From Haliotis asinina (lineage: Eukaryota > Mollusca > Gastropoda > Lepetellida > Haliotidae), in contig NC_090295.1 of the NCBI RefSeq assembly GCF_037392515.1, positions 12,543,001-12,607,000 on the forward strand: 64,000 nt of DNA, given 5' to 3'. The notes beneath the pieces were generated by a model. That model ran no database searches and was not told where the DNA came from. It saw nothing but the letters and a program-made list of their open reading frames with translations. The translations under genes were made by a program, and so were the position numbers. Positions 1 to 12,496 of this stretch are shown here, in pieces. Within the stretch, counting starts at the first letter, position 1; each line of letters begins with the position of its first letter.

Positions 1-987
1 GAAATTAAATATCACATTGACCCGAAAATCATCAGTTATGGTGACCATTACGTTACAGTTCATGACAGTATTTCTGTTTACACTTGAAAATGTACGCAAT
101 TTGTGTCCGATGATCGATTGTATCGACAAATGTTTGAATTTTACAGAGGCTGCATATATGTGCGTTTTAGCAGCTTAAAAACGCATTTGCCTTAAGTATA
201 CCGAGGAGCCAAGGAGACACAAATATCTTTGTCACTGCCCCTGCCTGTACGGGTTTACAGCTTCCGGCAACTTGCAGCCCACTTCTTTATACTAACTTGC
301 ACAAGGTGGTATCAGTAATATTAAAATGATATAATTTTCCAAAAGACCATTCTACACTGTATTGCATGTCATGTGCCTGAATTATGAAAATATTATGAAT
401 CAATTACATGAAGGCAAATGAATGTTGAAAGAAACATATTTTGGTAATGCTGTTCTGCATGTATGATATTGTGTTTTAAAAATACTTGAAAAAAATGTGT
501 TAATTACTGTATGTTTACATAGTGCCGCCTGCACATTGTGTATTGCATGTTATTTTGTACTTTTCAGTAAAATTGTCTTCCTTCTCAGAAGAATTCAGAA
601 TGTAGAATTCAGTATGTTATATTTTGCATGTACCTTTTTCACACATTAGTCAGATCATCAAAATGAAGACGTAATAAATATTCTAAAATTTGAAATTATT
701 TTGTTGTCATTTTCAGGAATAGGACGTTATTGTATGTTGCACATATCAGTGTTTACGTTGACCTGGAAATTGTGTCGTTTTAGTCCTGAGAATCTATTAA
801 CTCCGAGGTAAATATGCCCGTTGTTTGAACAATGGAACACATAATCAGTTAGGTTATTCCTTGTGAGCATCTTATCCTCATTTGTTGGCACCTAGGGTAT
901 GCATATTAGAACTGGTTACAGCAACGAATGGATTATGGAAATCAGTTCTAACTAGGGTTTTCATGATGATCACTTTAGCACCATGTC
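1..987. other. Intergenic, nothing recognised
   Basis: AT-rich sequence. I see no open frame with protein-like composition, no SINE and no tandem repeat here. Confidence 0.5.
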
Positions 988-1640
988 GTCGTGGTGATCA
1001 GTTCCCCATATAGTACCTGTGGTGGTCAATTCTACAGATAGTACCTGTAGTAATGATTCTACATATAGTAACTGTGGTGATGAATTCTACACATAGTACC
1101 TGTGGGGATGACTTCTACACATAGTACCCGTGGCGATAAATTCCCCACATAGTACCCGTGGTGATCGATTCTACACACAGTACCCGTGGTGGTCAGTTGT
1201 ACACACAGTACCTGTGGTGGTCAGTTCTATACATAGTACCTAGGGTGATGAATTCTACTCATAGTACCTGTGGTGATCAATTCTACAAATAGTACCTGTG
1301 GTGATGAATGCTACACATAGTACCTGAGATGATACATTCTACACATGGTACCTCTGATGATCAATTCTACAAATAGTACCTGTGGTGGTGAATGCTACAC
1401 ATAGTACCTGAGATGATACATTCTACACATAGTACCTCTGATGATCAATTCTACAAATAGTACCTGTGGTGATGAATGCTACACATAGTACCTGAGATGA
1501 TACATTCTGCACATGGCACCTCTGATGATCAATTCTACAAATAGTACCTGTGGTGGTGAATGCTACACATAGTACCTGAGATGATCAGTTCAGTATATAA
1601 AGCCTCAGGTGATCAAATCTATTCTTGGTACTCGAAGCCA
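988..1640. repeat. 28-bp minisatellite, about 22 copies
   Basis: The unit reads roughly TAGTACCTGTGGTGATNAAT followed by TCTACACA. Copies are diverged at the 5' side. From about 1285 onward they form a three-unit higher-order pattern (endings alternate between TGAGATGATACA, CTCTGATGATCA and TGTGGTGGTGAA), which indicates a second round of amplification. Confidence 0.9.
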
Positions 1641-3385
1641 CCAATTCTTCCAAGGTATCTGTATCTAATGCACTTTAAATGTTATCGTAACTCACTAATT
1701 ATGTAAGCTAACCCTACCGCAATGTTAAAGAAAGCGAGTTGATGTCAACCGTAGTAAAGTTTTCTTCGTGAAAGGGACCCCTGATTAATTTGGCCATCAG
1801 TCAGTTTGATTAATTTTGTAAGATCAAATTAATCTGAAATGCATCTTTCACACCGATGATATGGCGTATTTTTTTCAAGTGTGTTGCGTTGAACAGCAAA
1901 GTATAACAGTACCAGTAAATGTTCATTGCGTGATATGTATTTACAGTGGAAGAAGGCGAAAACGGCATCTGTCCGATCCGGCAAGTTGTCAACACTTGCA
2001 TGAAATCTCAGTCCCATCCGTGGTTTGTACATTTACTGCTCTAAAATCCGGCACATTGTCTAAACCTGGTTATTTCATCAGGCCCAGTGAGTGCCGGTAC
2101 TGACAGCTTCCACTGAATATGCAATGGGGATACAATGCAACATAGCGAAGGTCATGAATTCACTGCTTGAACTTTATGCTGACTCGTTTTGATCCACCAA
2201 AGTTGATTGCTTCTGTAAAGGAACAATAATAACATCATGAGAAAATGAAAAGAAAATGAAAGTTTAGTAAGGAGTCAAGTCCACAAAAATGTAAAGAGAA
2301 AAACGAACATCTAAACTGGGTAAAATTTCATGTGCGATCTTTTTTTACACATAATGAGCATTAACTATTGAACCTATATTTCCCAGACTCCTGTGTCACA
2401 CACATGTGTTATATTGCATGGATATTCACACACATGTGTCATATTGCATGGATATTCGGCTGATACCTACTTTATCTCAGATATGTTATCAGCATAATAT
2501 TTTATCTGATTTTTGCAGAACTAAAGTGCAAACTGTTAGAAAAAAAACATGTGTTTGTACATGCAGTTCGTGTCTACAGTCATGTATATTAAAGATTTAA
2601 CCACATCCCATCTCGGAATACTTCCATTCAGTATTCATGTTTTGGTTCTGATATCACAACAACACGAGAGCGTTTGCAGTAGCCTACCCCTTTTACTACC
2701 CTTATATCCATGTAGCTGAAGTATTATGGGTGCGGCGTAAAACTAAACTCACTCACTACCCATAAGTACGAGTGGTATTTGGAATTAACAGCGCATTTAC
2801 TTTCACTTTGAAGTGACTATCTAAGGAAAAGATAAAACATCAAGCTTACCCCGTACTTCCATTTTCGGCGAGGGAGGTGCTAATTCAATCTCCCTGAATA
2901 GAGCAAACGACTGGCTGAAGAGAACTGCGGTCGTTTGAGACAAAAAGACAAAGGTTATTATTCTATTATTCGATATAGGACAGGCGAATAGTATCGTTGT
3001 ATTGTGGTTCTTCTATATGTGCAGTAAGGAAGTAAAACGCTAACGTTAGAGAATGACAAATGCATGCAAGGGCACATCAACCATTCACCGGAAAGAACAC
3101 AGAAACACACTGAGGAAATGCCTTGGAAATCGTACTTGTCACTGACTTCAGATTTGGAAATGTCTCCACATATTAAACATGAAAACTTCCGAAAGCTTTA
3201 CTGATTGTTATGAATGTTATGACTGAAAATGTTAATTTTCTAAAGCAAGCACGGAAGAACAGGACTATGATGAAAGTTGAATTTGTTTGAAGAAGCGATT
3301 TAAAACGGGTTTCAAAATTAACGAAGAAAGGCCATGCTCAACTGTCCCACGTTGACATTAGGTCGTCCCCCTGATCATACAGTTT
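1641..3385. other. Intergenic, SINE tail and short repeats only
   Basis: No gene seen. A SINE 3' tail ending GCGGCGTAAAACTAAACTC lies at about 2730-2757. A short direct duplication containing CACATGTGT and ATATTGCATGGATATTC is at about 2400-2458. Confidence 0.5.
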
Positions 3386-3525
3386 GAGGGCGGTGCGGTA
3401 GCCTAGTGGTTAAAGCATTCGATCGTCTCGCCGAAGGCCCAGGTTCGATTCCCCACTTGGGTACAATGTGTGAGGGTCAATAGTGAGGGTCTGCTGTGAT
3501 GTTGCTGGAATATTGATAGTCTATC
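3386..3525 (+). repeat. tRNA-derived SINE (family 1)
   Basis: This is the best-preserved tRNA-like head in the window: an A-box-like TAGCCTAGTGGTTAAAGC and a B-box GGTTCGATTCCCC, then 'ACAATGTGTGA' and 'TGCTGGAATATTGATAG'. The usual tail (AGCGGAGTAAAAACAAACTC) reappears at 3832-3862. The element therefore seems split by roughly 300 bp that contains a fold-back repeat. Confidence 0.85.
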
Positions 3526-3544
3526 TCACAGCCCCTCTGCCTAG

Positions 3545-3645
3545 ATTTTCGCAGGTCTCTTAGCGCGGAGATAGTCGTAAGTGTCATACATTAACATTAA
3601 CTTACGAAAATCTTATCACTAAGAGAGCTTCGAAAATGTAGATCC
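3545..3645. repeat. Fold-back MITE-like repeat inside a SINE
   Basis: The left arm ATTTTCGCAGGTCTCTTAG and the right arm CTAAGAGAGCTTCGAAAAT are near-perfect inverted copies. Inner inverted motifs GTCGTAAGT and ACTTACGAAAAT also pair. It lies between the head and the tail of the surrounding SINE. Confidence 0.55.
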
Positions 3646-4432
3646 TGAAGCACATTATTTTCCGTATAGCCAAGTCCTCCCCGCAATGCTTAATCCCCAA
3701 GTAAAGCAAATCTAGATTTCCCCACGTGTCCTGGTCTTCATGGGGCTCCTTTCCAATGCATATGGGTTAGTTTGTTAACAAAAAATTATATTAAAATTTA
3801 GAGAATAAGAATTAGTCTAGAATATTGCAAAAAGCGGAGTAAAAACAAACTCACTCACTCATAAAGTCTTTTTGAAGAGAGCATGATGTAAAAGTCATCA
3901 CGTAGCTGATTGCAATCTGGACATATTTAATGCACTACATCACACAAAAAATGCTTACATTTCGTTTCAAAATACTGCGAATAAAAAACAACATACCCAA
4001 CATGAAAAGTGAAAAATATATCCACTGCATGCTGCTATATGTTGATCGTCGACGACTGAATAAAAAACCGGTAATGAGAATGAAGTGAAGTTGATCTATA
4101 TATATATATGTATATCTCTGCCCAAAACACAGCTCAACAATGTGAAAAGAACGTCATCTGACAGTCTTCTTCCTGTAGAATATCGATAATCTGTCCTTGT
4201 CCAACTGGGTTCATTGACTGGTCGCTGTGATAGCCGTTGGAACATTCAAAAAGCTGCAAGCGACTTGCTAATGGAATGTAATGTTGTATCAAGCATGTTG
4301 TTAACATTAACATTATTTCAAACACAAATAAGGAAAGGGATATTATACTCCATGTTTCCTTATCTTAAAAAAATATATGTTAGGAAATCATTGTACTTTG
4401 TGAGCCTTTGGCGATTGTATGTAAACTGAAGA

Positions 4433-4675
4433 CAGTATACACCCATGTGTCTTGATGATGATGGAGGTATATGGAGGTGGGGTGAGGTAAAGTAGAGTGA
4501 AACTGAGCACAGTGTACACCCATGTGTCTTGGTGGGGATGAAGGTATGTGGAGGTGGGGTGAGGTGAAATAGGGTGAAACTGAACACAGTATACACCCAT
4601 GTGTCTTGGTGGGGATGGAAGTATATGGAGGTGGGGTGAGGTGAAGTAGGGTGAAACTGAACACAGGTGAGGTGA
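4433..4675. repeat. 77-bp minisatellite, about 3.3 copies
   Basis: ACCCATGTGTCTTG recurs at 4441, 4518 and 4595, exactly 77 bp apart, with a GGAGGTGGGGTGAGGTGAA segment in every unit. Confidence 0.9.
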
Positions 4676-4814
4676 AGTAGGATTTAACGTCGTACTTAAG
4701 AATATTTCAATGATGTGATGACGTCCATGCGTGTGTATGTGTTGCTGCTTGTACTAGTTCGCTGATATTACCACGCAGTTAAGTAAGAATACCCCATTCA
4801 GGACACATTGTACT

Positions 4815-4975
4815 GACACTCAGCCGACCAGCCCTTGGACCCATTAATGCCGAGCGGCAGATCAGAGATACCATATTTTAACGTCATTTGGTATGATGCC
4901 AACGGGGATGAAACCCGCAACCTTCCGCTCTCAGGGCGGACGCTCTAACCACTGCACTACATTTCTGGATTTTTT
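4815..4975 (-). repeat. tRNA-like SINE of a different family
   Basis: The reverse complement contains GTAGTGCAGTGGTTAGAGCG and GCGGGTTTCATCC, a tRNA-like A box and a degenerate B box. It is followed by GTTGGCATCATACC, which is not seen in the common SINE of this window. Confidence 0.55.
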
Positions 4976-4979
4976 CCTC

Positions 4980-6030
4980 TTCTGAAAATTGATACCTATT
5001 GTTTCGACGGATACCCTCCTCAAACCAAGCGCATGTCTTTCAGCCTCAATGGCAGCATATGAACACAGGATCTCGTGTATCGACTGTCTTACTCTTCTCT
5101 GACCATATTTAGTCTAACTGAAGCTGGAACACTGGTACCGATCCCTCTATGTAATGTTCTGGAGTACATTGAAAGAATATGCACAGTTTCTCCAGGTGTA
5201 TAAGTCCTGTGAGTGACGTTCAGCAAAGACCATACAATAGAAATGGTCTATGCGTTCAACATTCAATCTCGGTATGTTAACAGTTTCTGACAAATATTGA
5301 CTGGTATTTGACCTTTTACTGTTATTATCTCATCTCAAGACTGTCGCAACTTGCTTGTGAATTCTGCTTTACATTTCCTATCCATGACATTGTCGCGCAG
5401 TTTAAGACAAAAATTGTCCAATAAAAATCTTAAACGGTTGCACTCGTGCACCAAACGGAACATATGATTATCATCGTGCAACCACAACTATTGCATTTTT
5501 ATTGAATGCTTCATGAATAAACAAAATATAAAATTGTCATGTGAGTGTATTCTATGCATTTCTGTATGACTGGTATTGCATTTCAGATCATATTTCCAAC
5601 GGTATATATAGTTTATCTGAAAGCACCAAATATGTAACGCTTGCATACATGGCTAACTAATGTTGACCACAGCTGGACACGCTGCTTCGTGTACACTTAC
5701 GTTTGTTCGAGAAACATTTTTGGCGAGGCAAGGTGGTTTTATAGTTTAAAAAATATGTCATTATTATTCATTGTGGTTTTTCGTACAGAACTATCCATGC
5801 CCTGTATTTTCATTTCGTTCTTCTTATATTTGGTAAATTGTGGAACCCGGTCTCTGATTTTATGTATTTTAATGACATCCCTGATGAATGTTGAGGCGCC
5901 GTAAGTGGCCGTGCGCAGTTGCGTCCCTTGCCCCACCAGGGTCAAGAATCTGGAACCAAAACGGTTTCTACTGTCAGGTTTTGTTGATTGCACGTGAAAG
6001 GTTCGACAAGTTTCAGGTTGCTGTGATATT
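4980..6030. other. Intergenic, nothing recognised
   Basis: Frames of 87-114 codons exist on both strands between about 5640 and 6080. They overlap each other and show no signal peptide, domain or splice context that I can recognise. Confidence 0.4.
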
Positions 6031-6197
6031 GAGAGAGTGAGTACGGTTTTACGTCGCTTTGGGCAATATGTTAGCAATATCATGACCAGGGATAGCAGAT
6101 ATGGGCTTCACACATTGTGCCCATGTGGGGAATCGAACCTGGGTCTTCTTCATGACGAGCGAACGCTTCAACCACTAGGCTACCACCCCCAACCACC
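6031..6197 (-). repeat. SINE family 1, nearly full length
   Basis: It runs from GTGAGTACGGTTTTACGTCG (reverse of the tail) through GGGGAATCGAACCTGGGTC (reverse of the B box) to CCACTAGGCTACCACC (reverse of the A box). It is followed by a C/A-rich CCCACACACA tract at 6200-6241. A partial + strand copy follows at about 6345-6475. Confidence 0.85.
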
Positions 6198-6344
6198 CGC
6201 CCCACACACCCCCACACACACCCACACACCCCCACACACCCCTTGCTGTGATAGGGCTGGCCTGCTGTGTCCTTCATCACCGTTACAGCCTGAACATGGA
6301 TTGATATATTCCCTGTTTAGTGGAGTGGGTGGGCTTGGGCTGGG

Positions 6345-6475
6345 GTTGGTAAGCAAAGTGATTCACGACTTGAGTTCAATTCTCCTTGTAGCAGCGATGT
6401 GTGAAGCCATTTTCTGGTGTCCCCCACCGTGATATTGCTGTAATAATGCTGGAAGCGGCGTAAAACCACACTCAT
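6345..6475 (+). repeat. SINE family 1, 5' decayed
   Basis: It keeps GTGTGAAGCCATTTTCTGGT, CCGTGATATTGCTG and the tail AAGCGGCGTAAAACC. The tRNA-like head is badly decayed. Confidence 0.7.
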
Positions 6476-7700
6476 TCAAGCATATTCCATGTTTCGCTTA
6501 CACAGGCTTTATGAATATTCTCCCCGTTTCGGATCATATGGTTGAATTCCTCTGTGCTAACGTGAAGCTTATCATGAAATCTATATCGACATCAAACCAG
6601 TCTTCTGTGTCAAATTTTAAATAAAATAATTTATCCAATTGACTAAACTCAGAGTAAACATCACTCAATTAAATGCAATATGTCACAGACGAATTTATTC
6701 AAAACAAATATTATTGTATCTATCACATCACTACTGTTGAGAGTTTGAAACGATATAACATGACTCATAGTAAGTATTCTAAATTTAAATCTTTTGAAAT
6801 GTCCTGAGTGACTCCAGATTAAGTATTCGTCATGTCTATTGTAATTTAGGGTAATTTTATGTCTAACTTGAAACTGATAGATCAAAGTCAGTACAATAAT
6901 AATTATTATCAACCACAGGGTATTACATGCACAATAAACAAACAACGTTTTGAGCGTGAAACTTTATTTATAAATGCACACCGATAAAAAGCCTTTCCAC
7001 ATCAATTAAAATATCTAAAAGCTAAAAGCAAAATCGACTGTACAATTCAGACCGTACTGTGAGCATATTTGTTTGCCCACTCACACTGATATTATATCTG
7101 TATAGCTGTCTGGACTGGGCAACCCAGTGAATGACATAATGATATACAAAGTGGATGCATGAATCAATATCAAATAGTGATGGCACCAGGTGTTCACGTA
7201 AAGGTGAGCTTATCTTGCCCCACCGGTGGGACAAATACACTGAAAAGGCAAGGCAATATTTCTCATGAAAAACTTCGAAAACCTGTAGTAAATGTCAAAA
7301 CAGGGATTTGCAGTCGGCATCAGTGAAATGTTGGAGCGACGGCGACGAGGAAGGAAACGACACCGTATTACAGCAGGCAATACGTTGTTCCACTTTACGT
7401 GTTTAACTTCTGAAAAAAATAACAGAAATTATGAGGGCATTGAAATGAATACAGTGTAAGCTGTCTAAACCGGCACTCATAGGGACTGAAGAAATAATCC
7501 GGTTTAGGCAAGGTGCCGGATTGTAGAGCTGATGATAAATGTACATGTCATGAATGGGACTGAGACCTTATGCCTGTGTTGACAACTTGGCGGATTGGGC
7601 AGATGCCGGTTTTGACAGCTTCCACTGTATTGAGAAAGCGGATATTTCATGTCGTATATATCGTTGATAAAAAATATCAACATAGATCAATTTTCAATTT

Positions 7701-7852
7701 TTCGCCACTTTTACAGTATTCCAGCAATATCACAACGGGAGGGATATGAGGAATGGACTTCATACATTGTACCCATGTGATAAATCGAACCCCAGTCTCC
7801 GGCGTGACGCACGGACGCTTTAGCTACAAGGCTATCATCCCACTGCCCCTAA
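7701..7852 (-). repeat. SINE family 1
   Basis: Contains TTCCAGCAATATCACAACGG, CATTGTACCCATGTG and a B-box remnant AATCGAACCCCAG in reverse orientation. It lies just beyond the 3' end of the 51-aa peptide gene at 8059-9614. Confidence 0.8.
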
Positions 7853-8058
7853 TTAAAAGCCCAGTTTGTCCATTCACCATCACAATAATTTTGCGGGTCT
7901 CAGACAATCAAATTCAGATCACACTCAAATAAGGCCAGAGTGGTTCACTTGGATTTCATACAAAACTTGCTTTATTCATTAACTCATATTTACTCCCTAG
8001 AATTGCTAACTTCATGTTTAAGTCTTACTGAGTTACCGTTATGAACACACCTCATTGC

Positions 8059-8669
8059 CTAGCAACCCGACGATGGTTGGCGGAATGTCTGTGGAGGTTC
8101 ATCATAGCGGACTTCATACGTCTGTGGACCTGACTCGTCACCGTATTCATTCCAAGATGCCCGACACACGGCCAGCAGGACGGCTGGAATCATATGACGT
8201 ATGGTTAATACCTTAAGTCAATATAATTATGAACAACAACCTCAGATATTAATAATATAATGCATCCATTTCATTATATACGACACGGTTGGCATATTCA
8301 AGATATGACTGCTTCTTTTAAATTGCGTGCCTCAGTGTTTTCCAAACTGCATGTGTATAGTGTCAAGCTGTCGTTAAGGAAATGACCTTTGACGGTTTAA
8401 GACCCACTTGATCCGTCACCATGTTCATTCTAAGATGCCAGTACGCCAGCCCTATCATATGAACACATGTTCACGTACACGTGAATTTGTCCTACCAAAC
8501 TGTTGTCCAATAACAAACTGAAATATTCATCATATGAGGCTGCATTTATATACAACGTATCGTGTATGTCTTTCAGATTTCCACATCATATCTTCCATGG
8601 TGTCAAGCAATTCTTTAGTCAGTGACTTTCGTCACTATGTTGATCACATCTAGCAAAAAATAAAAAATA

Positions 8670-8732
<63 letters not shown>

Positions 8733-9614
8733 ACGAAAGAAGTGCATCAGACACAGTTACCGTCTTTTAATCGGGTGTCCTACTAACAATTCCAAAACGA
8801 GGCGGAATGCAAGAAAACAAACTTAAAGACAGACTTAAAAAAGTCTCAAAGAGAAATAGTAACAGTTTATATGATACTTTTTTTTAAAAAAACATAAATA
8901 TTCCACAGCCCACTACAAAAACTGACGTCCTTAGACTATCCCCCATCCTCGCTATAGGATAGAATTACTGCACCTCCATGGGGGTAGCATTCAGCAAAGC
9001 CATGGAGCATGGCTAAGTTAAGGCTGTGTGCAGCAGTTTAGATGTAATTAGTGAAAACGAAAATGCTAAACCTGTTTATGTTGTCGCTGTTGAGGCATGT
9101 ATATCTTAAAACGTTTCGCTTCGCTTATGACTATATGATGTTCAAAAATAATATTTCTGTGTCTCAGAGTGGGATATGTGGACACTTAGTGGCGTGATTA
9201 AAGAAAGCGCACATGTGTTTCACATGCATACCAGCGTCTTCCATTTTTCATTTTTCATATTTTTATGTATCTAACTCAAACAAGCACATACGTAGACACG
9301 CCTATAGCTAGAGACACTCGAACAGAACAAACATTTGGAGAGGTGGTGGTTCTTAGTAAGTATCCTGTAACATAGGCGAACAGGAATGAGAAGTTTTCGC
9401 ATTAAGAAGATAATCTGTATATTTTAAAACCGTTATTAGAAAAGAGTCACACATAATTAGACGTAAACATCTTTCCAGCGTATATGGAAATTGAAGTTAA
9501 TGTTGAATAACTACAGTAACTAGTTTTCTTGAATTTAATTTCAATAAACATTTCAATTTATACACAAAAATACCACAACTTACCAAGGAGGAGAACTTGT
9601 ACAAGCTTGTACAT
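8059..9614 (-). CDS. Secreted 51-residue acidic Tyr-containing peptide, copy 1
   Basis: I do not recognise the family. Exon 1 is 9584-9614 (31 nt, MYKLVQVLLL plus one base) and ends G|GTAAGT. Exon 2 is 8059-8183, after an ATTCCAG acceptor, and the phase-1 junction supplies an Ala codon. The product is 51 aa. Residues 1-19 form a signal peptide (core VLLLAVLLAV, likely cut after CRA). The mature part begins SWNEYGDESGPQTYEVRYDE and ends in a Cys. It is acidic, with spaced Tyr and Pro and no His tract. A TATA box lies 48 bp upstream of the ATG, and an AATAAA in the gene's orientation lies at 7971-7976. The near-identical copy at 14341-15225 differs by only a few residues, which supports a constrained gene. 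The intron is 1.4 kb and contains an (AAAT)n tract. Exon-intron layout matches the His-rich genes downstream. Function is unknown; a secreted peptide is the safe statement. Confidence 0.75.
8668..8732. repeat. (AAAT)n microsatellite
   Basis: About 16 pure tetranucleotide units within the intron of the 8059-9614 gene. Confidence 0.95.
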
Positions 9615-9661
9615 TGTGAAAAGGTTTGATGAATACTTGTTGTAGAAGACGACTGATAAGG

Positions 9662-9669
9662 TTTATATA
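9662..9669 (-). promoter_or_regulatory. TATA box of the 51-aa peptide gene, copy 1
   Basis: TATATAAA on the minus strand, 48 bp upstream of the ATG at 9614. The same box and spacing are kept in copy 2 at 15270-15277. Confidence 0.75.
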
Positions 9670-10140
9670 ATGACCGACCAGGATAAATATGCCAAGCACT
9701 GGGAAGTATAATCTGGTTATTCAACACCCTTCTTTCCTTTACCAGCTGCGAGTCTCGTGGTTTGCGGTTAGCAGTCTGTAGTTACAACTATGGTGTCATC
9801 AGTCCAAATTCCGTTGAAGGCGCCTTTCCTCCATTCTTTAATTTCATACCGCCCGTGAGATATAAAAATCTGTTCAATTTCTGAATCACGTGTGTCCGAC
9901 TGTGAGGAACGTGTTCGGCAAAGTAAGAAAGAAACGAAGAAAACGCAGCAAAGCCATGTGGTAGTATTTTTATAGGCTGTTTACATATACACGCACCTAG
10001 TACTGATCAGGAACATTTTCTGGCATTCTTTTAACAAATCAGCTCCCTAGGGAGAAGTCAACACATATGTTTTACGTACATCGAACAGCATGTTTCGATA
10101 CTTTATGGTATGTGCAATATAAATGAGTCTATTTACCTTT

Positions 10141-10238
10141 GACGGAAATGGACTTCACACAATGTACCCACACGGGGAATTGAACAGATTTTTTTGGCGT
10201 GACGAGCTGACGCCTTGACTACTTGGTCACCCCACCGT
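10141..10238 (-). repeat. SINE family 1, partial
   Basis: Keeps GGACTTCACACAATGTACCC and GTGACGAGCTGACGC in reverse orientation; the tail is missing. Confidence 0.65.
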
Positions 10239-10374
10239 GTGTAAACACACACAAAAAAAACACAATCAGTATCTGTTTCATCATTGTTCTAGGCCTTCTT
10301 AGTGTATCTTTTTTGTGTGTGGAACCTAATTAAACATGTAACAATTGTCCTCTTAAGTTACACAGTATTGTTAG

Positions 10375-10543
10375 GATGGTGGAGTAGCTCAGTAGTCGAA
10401 GCTTTCGCTAAACACATAAACGGCCGTGATTCGATTCCCCATAGTGGTGCAAATCGTGAAACCCAATTCTGGTGTCCCCCGCCATGATATTTGTGGAATA
10501 TTTCTAAAAACAGCTGAAAATAACATTCGCTCACTCAGAGGAA
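10375..10543 (+). repeat. SINE family 1
   Basis: Head GGTGGAGTAGCTCAGTAGTC, B box GATTCGATTCCCC, body CCCAATTCTGGTGTCCCCC and tail ending CGCTCACTC. Confidence 0.8.
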
Positions 10544-10724
10544 ACAGACCAGCGAATTAATAGCAAGGCTATTACCCACAATCCTGTGAAATAATAGCAA
10601 GGCATTGTCGACTGACTTTTAATGTGACCAGAGTGTCATTAGTGTGGTTGGTTTTGAATACGGGTTTGTTCATCTTGGATCATTTATTTGATAATTATTC
10701 ATTGGTTGATTATCAATGCGCTCT

Positions 10725-10880
10725 GCATGGTCCTCAAAACACGCTAGTCGGAAGGGGCGTTAAGTGCATAGATGCGCAGGTTTGCTCACTTGATTGCTCA
10801 TGCGCTTGATCACTGGATTGTCGTGTCCAGTCAGACAATTTACTGGAATGTTGCTGAGTGTAGCGTTAAGAAACAAACAA
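10725..10880 (+). repeat. SINE family 2, decayed copy
   Basis: Shows TGATCACTGGATTGTCGTGT, ATTTACTGGAATGTTGCTGA and GTGTAGCGTTAAG. These match the 3' part of the 'ATGAGCATCGATC' family, which is best preserved at 22490-22775 and 47455-47722. Confidence 0.5.
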
Positions 10881-11084
10881 ACAAAAAGACACATGTCAAT
10901 ATTTAAATTACTTTCCTACTGAACGACTCACGGATGCTTTAAGTTTTGGTCAGTGAGAAAGTGTGTAATTGTCCCACCTGTTCATGTGACGCAGGGTGAC
11001 AGCTGATCAATCTGCCCAAGAAGAACGCCAGATACACCTCGCACGTGCAAGGTAATACTGCACGCATTAAATTCGAAGAGCAAC

Positions 11085-11222
11085 GAGTGAGTGAGTGTGT
11101 TAAACGCCGCATTTAAGCCATATTCCTGCAATATACACCAGAAATGGTCCTCACACATTGGACCAATGAAGGGAATCGAACCGGGCTCTTCGAACGCTTT
11201 ACCCACTAGGCTGGCCCACCAC
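11085..11222 (-). repeat. SINE family 1
   Basis: Reverse tail GAGTGAGTGTGTTAAACGCC, B-box reverse AATCGAACCGGGC and A-box reverse CCACTAGGCTGGCCC. Confidence 0.8.
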
Positions 11223-11708
11223 AGGAAGTGCAAATAACACACGCTAATCAAACAGGTCAAATAGGTTTTGGTAAAAACGAAAACGTGAAGAATAAAACAA
11301 CTAATATAGGACTCTTTAAACAGGACATACTTTTAGCAGATGTCTAAAACTTAAAACCCATTTAGACTAAAATTTGAAAGTATTCGGAAGGGAAACTGTA
11401 GAGAATTTCGTAAAGATGAAAGGGAAAATCACCAAATCAATCTGCAAATGAATACACGAAATTCCGAAATAATAGTTTTGCACACTTTTCGAAAAGTCCT
11501 GATTATTAAACTGTAATGAGGTTAACTTTTTTGAGACGGAAACAATATAGATATCAACTATGGAGAAATTACCACTGTTCTGAAAATACTGAAAAGAATA
11601 TTATAGCCCAGGGATTAAACTAAGTTGAAAACGCGTACCCATATAAACGAATAAACGGACACATGAAAGAACAATCTGCCATTATTCTTTTCCATTTTAT
11701 ATATTCTT

Positions 11709-12083
11709 CCTTTAAAAGTTTAGACTCGCTTAAAACACTCACAATATAGATCTGTCCACTAACTTGGGGAAACCAACTATATACCATATATGCAGATGAC
11801 ATGCGCGAGGATGATGCGTCAAATTGCTGAAAATTATATGCAAATATTATGTACGTGCACAGCTGCGTTTGGGTGTAAACTTTTGTAAAGAATTCATAAA
11901 TGTTCGCTGATTTTTTTCATTTATTGAGCTCATGACAATATATTTTTTTCAAAGTTACATATTTGCTTAACAATACATCGGTTCATGTGTAAACAGTACA
12001 TTTTAACAGCATGGAATATTTTGCAAAAATGCGTTTAGTACAGTTGCCTGTTGTAAATGACTAGTGGGTCCAAACTTTTGATG
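11709..12083. mobile_element. Tc1/mariner-type MITE, intact copy
   Basis: Terminal inverted repeats CTTTAAAAGTTTAGACTC (left) and GGGTCCAAACTTTTGATGG (right) flank about 340 bp of non-coding AT-rich DNA. The interior matches the element at 35954-37018: both contain TTAAAACACTCAC near the left end and GGTTCATGTGTAAACAGTAC-like and ATATTTTGCAAAA segments near the right end. The superfamily is inferred from the AAAGTTT core. Confidence 0.65.
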
Positions 12084-12230
12084 GAAGTATATATTTCACT
12101 GTGAGTGGAATTCTGGAAAAAAATAAAGGAGCACTTCATGTGTTCGCATATTAATTTCTGTTAGTATATAATTATCTAATAGATATAAAATAGAAAAAGA
12201 AAACTCAGAGTCAAACACACATTCACTTTC

Positions 12231-12380
12231 GAGTTGCCATGGTATCTGTTTATAGCTGTTATCACTTCGAGTTTGCTATGGTGACCTGTTTATGGCTGTT
12301 ATCACTTCGAGTTGCTATGGTGACCTGTTTATGGCTGTTATCACTTTCGAGTTGCTATGGTGACCTGTTTATGGCTGTTC
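12231..12380. repeat. About 40-bp minisatellite, 4 copies
   Basis: The unit contains GAGTTGCTATGGTGACCTGT and TTATGGCTGTTATCACTTC. Unit length varies by one or two bases. Confidence 0.9.
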
Positions 12381-12496
12381 TGGATATTAGTCTCCGAGTG
12401 TTCATAATTCCTGCTGGATGATATTTCCTGACAGGATTCTCGGTATGTTCTTATTTGTTCATTTAGCTATTACAAGACGTAACGTGAAAACGCAGC

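Noticed and set aside
5739-6083. 114-codon minus-strand frame
   Set aside because: It runs into a SINE at its 5' side and shows no domain, signal or splice evidence.
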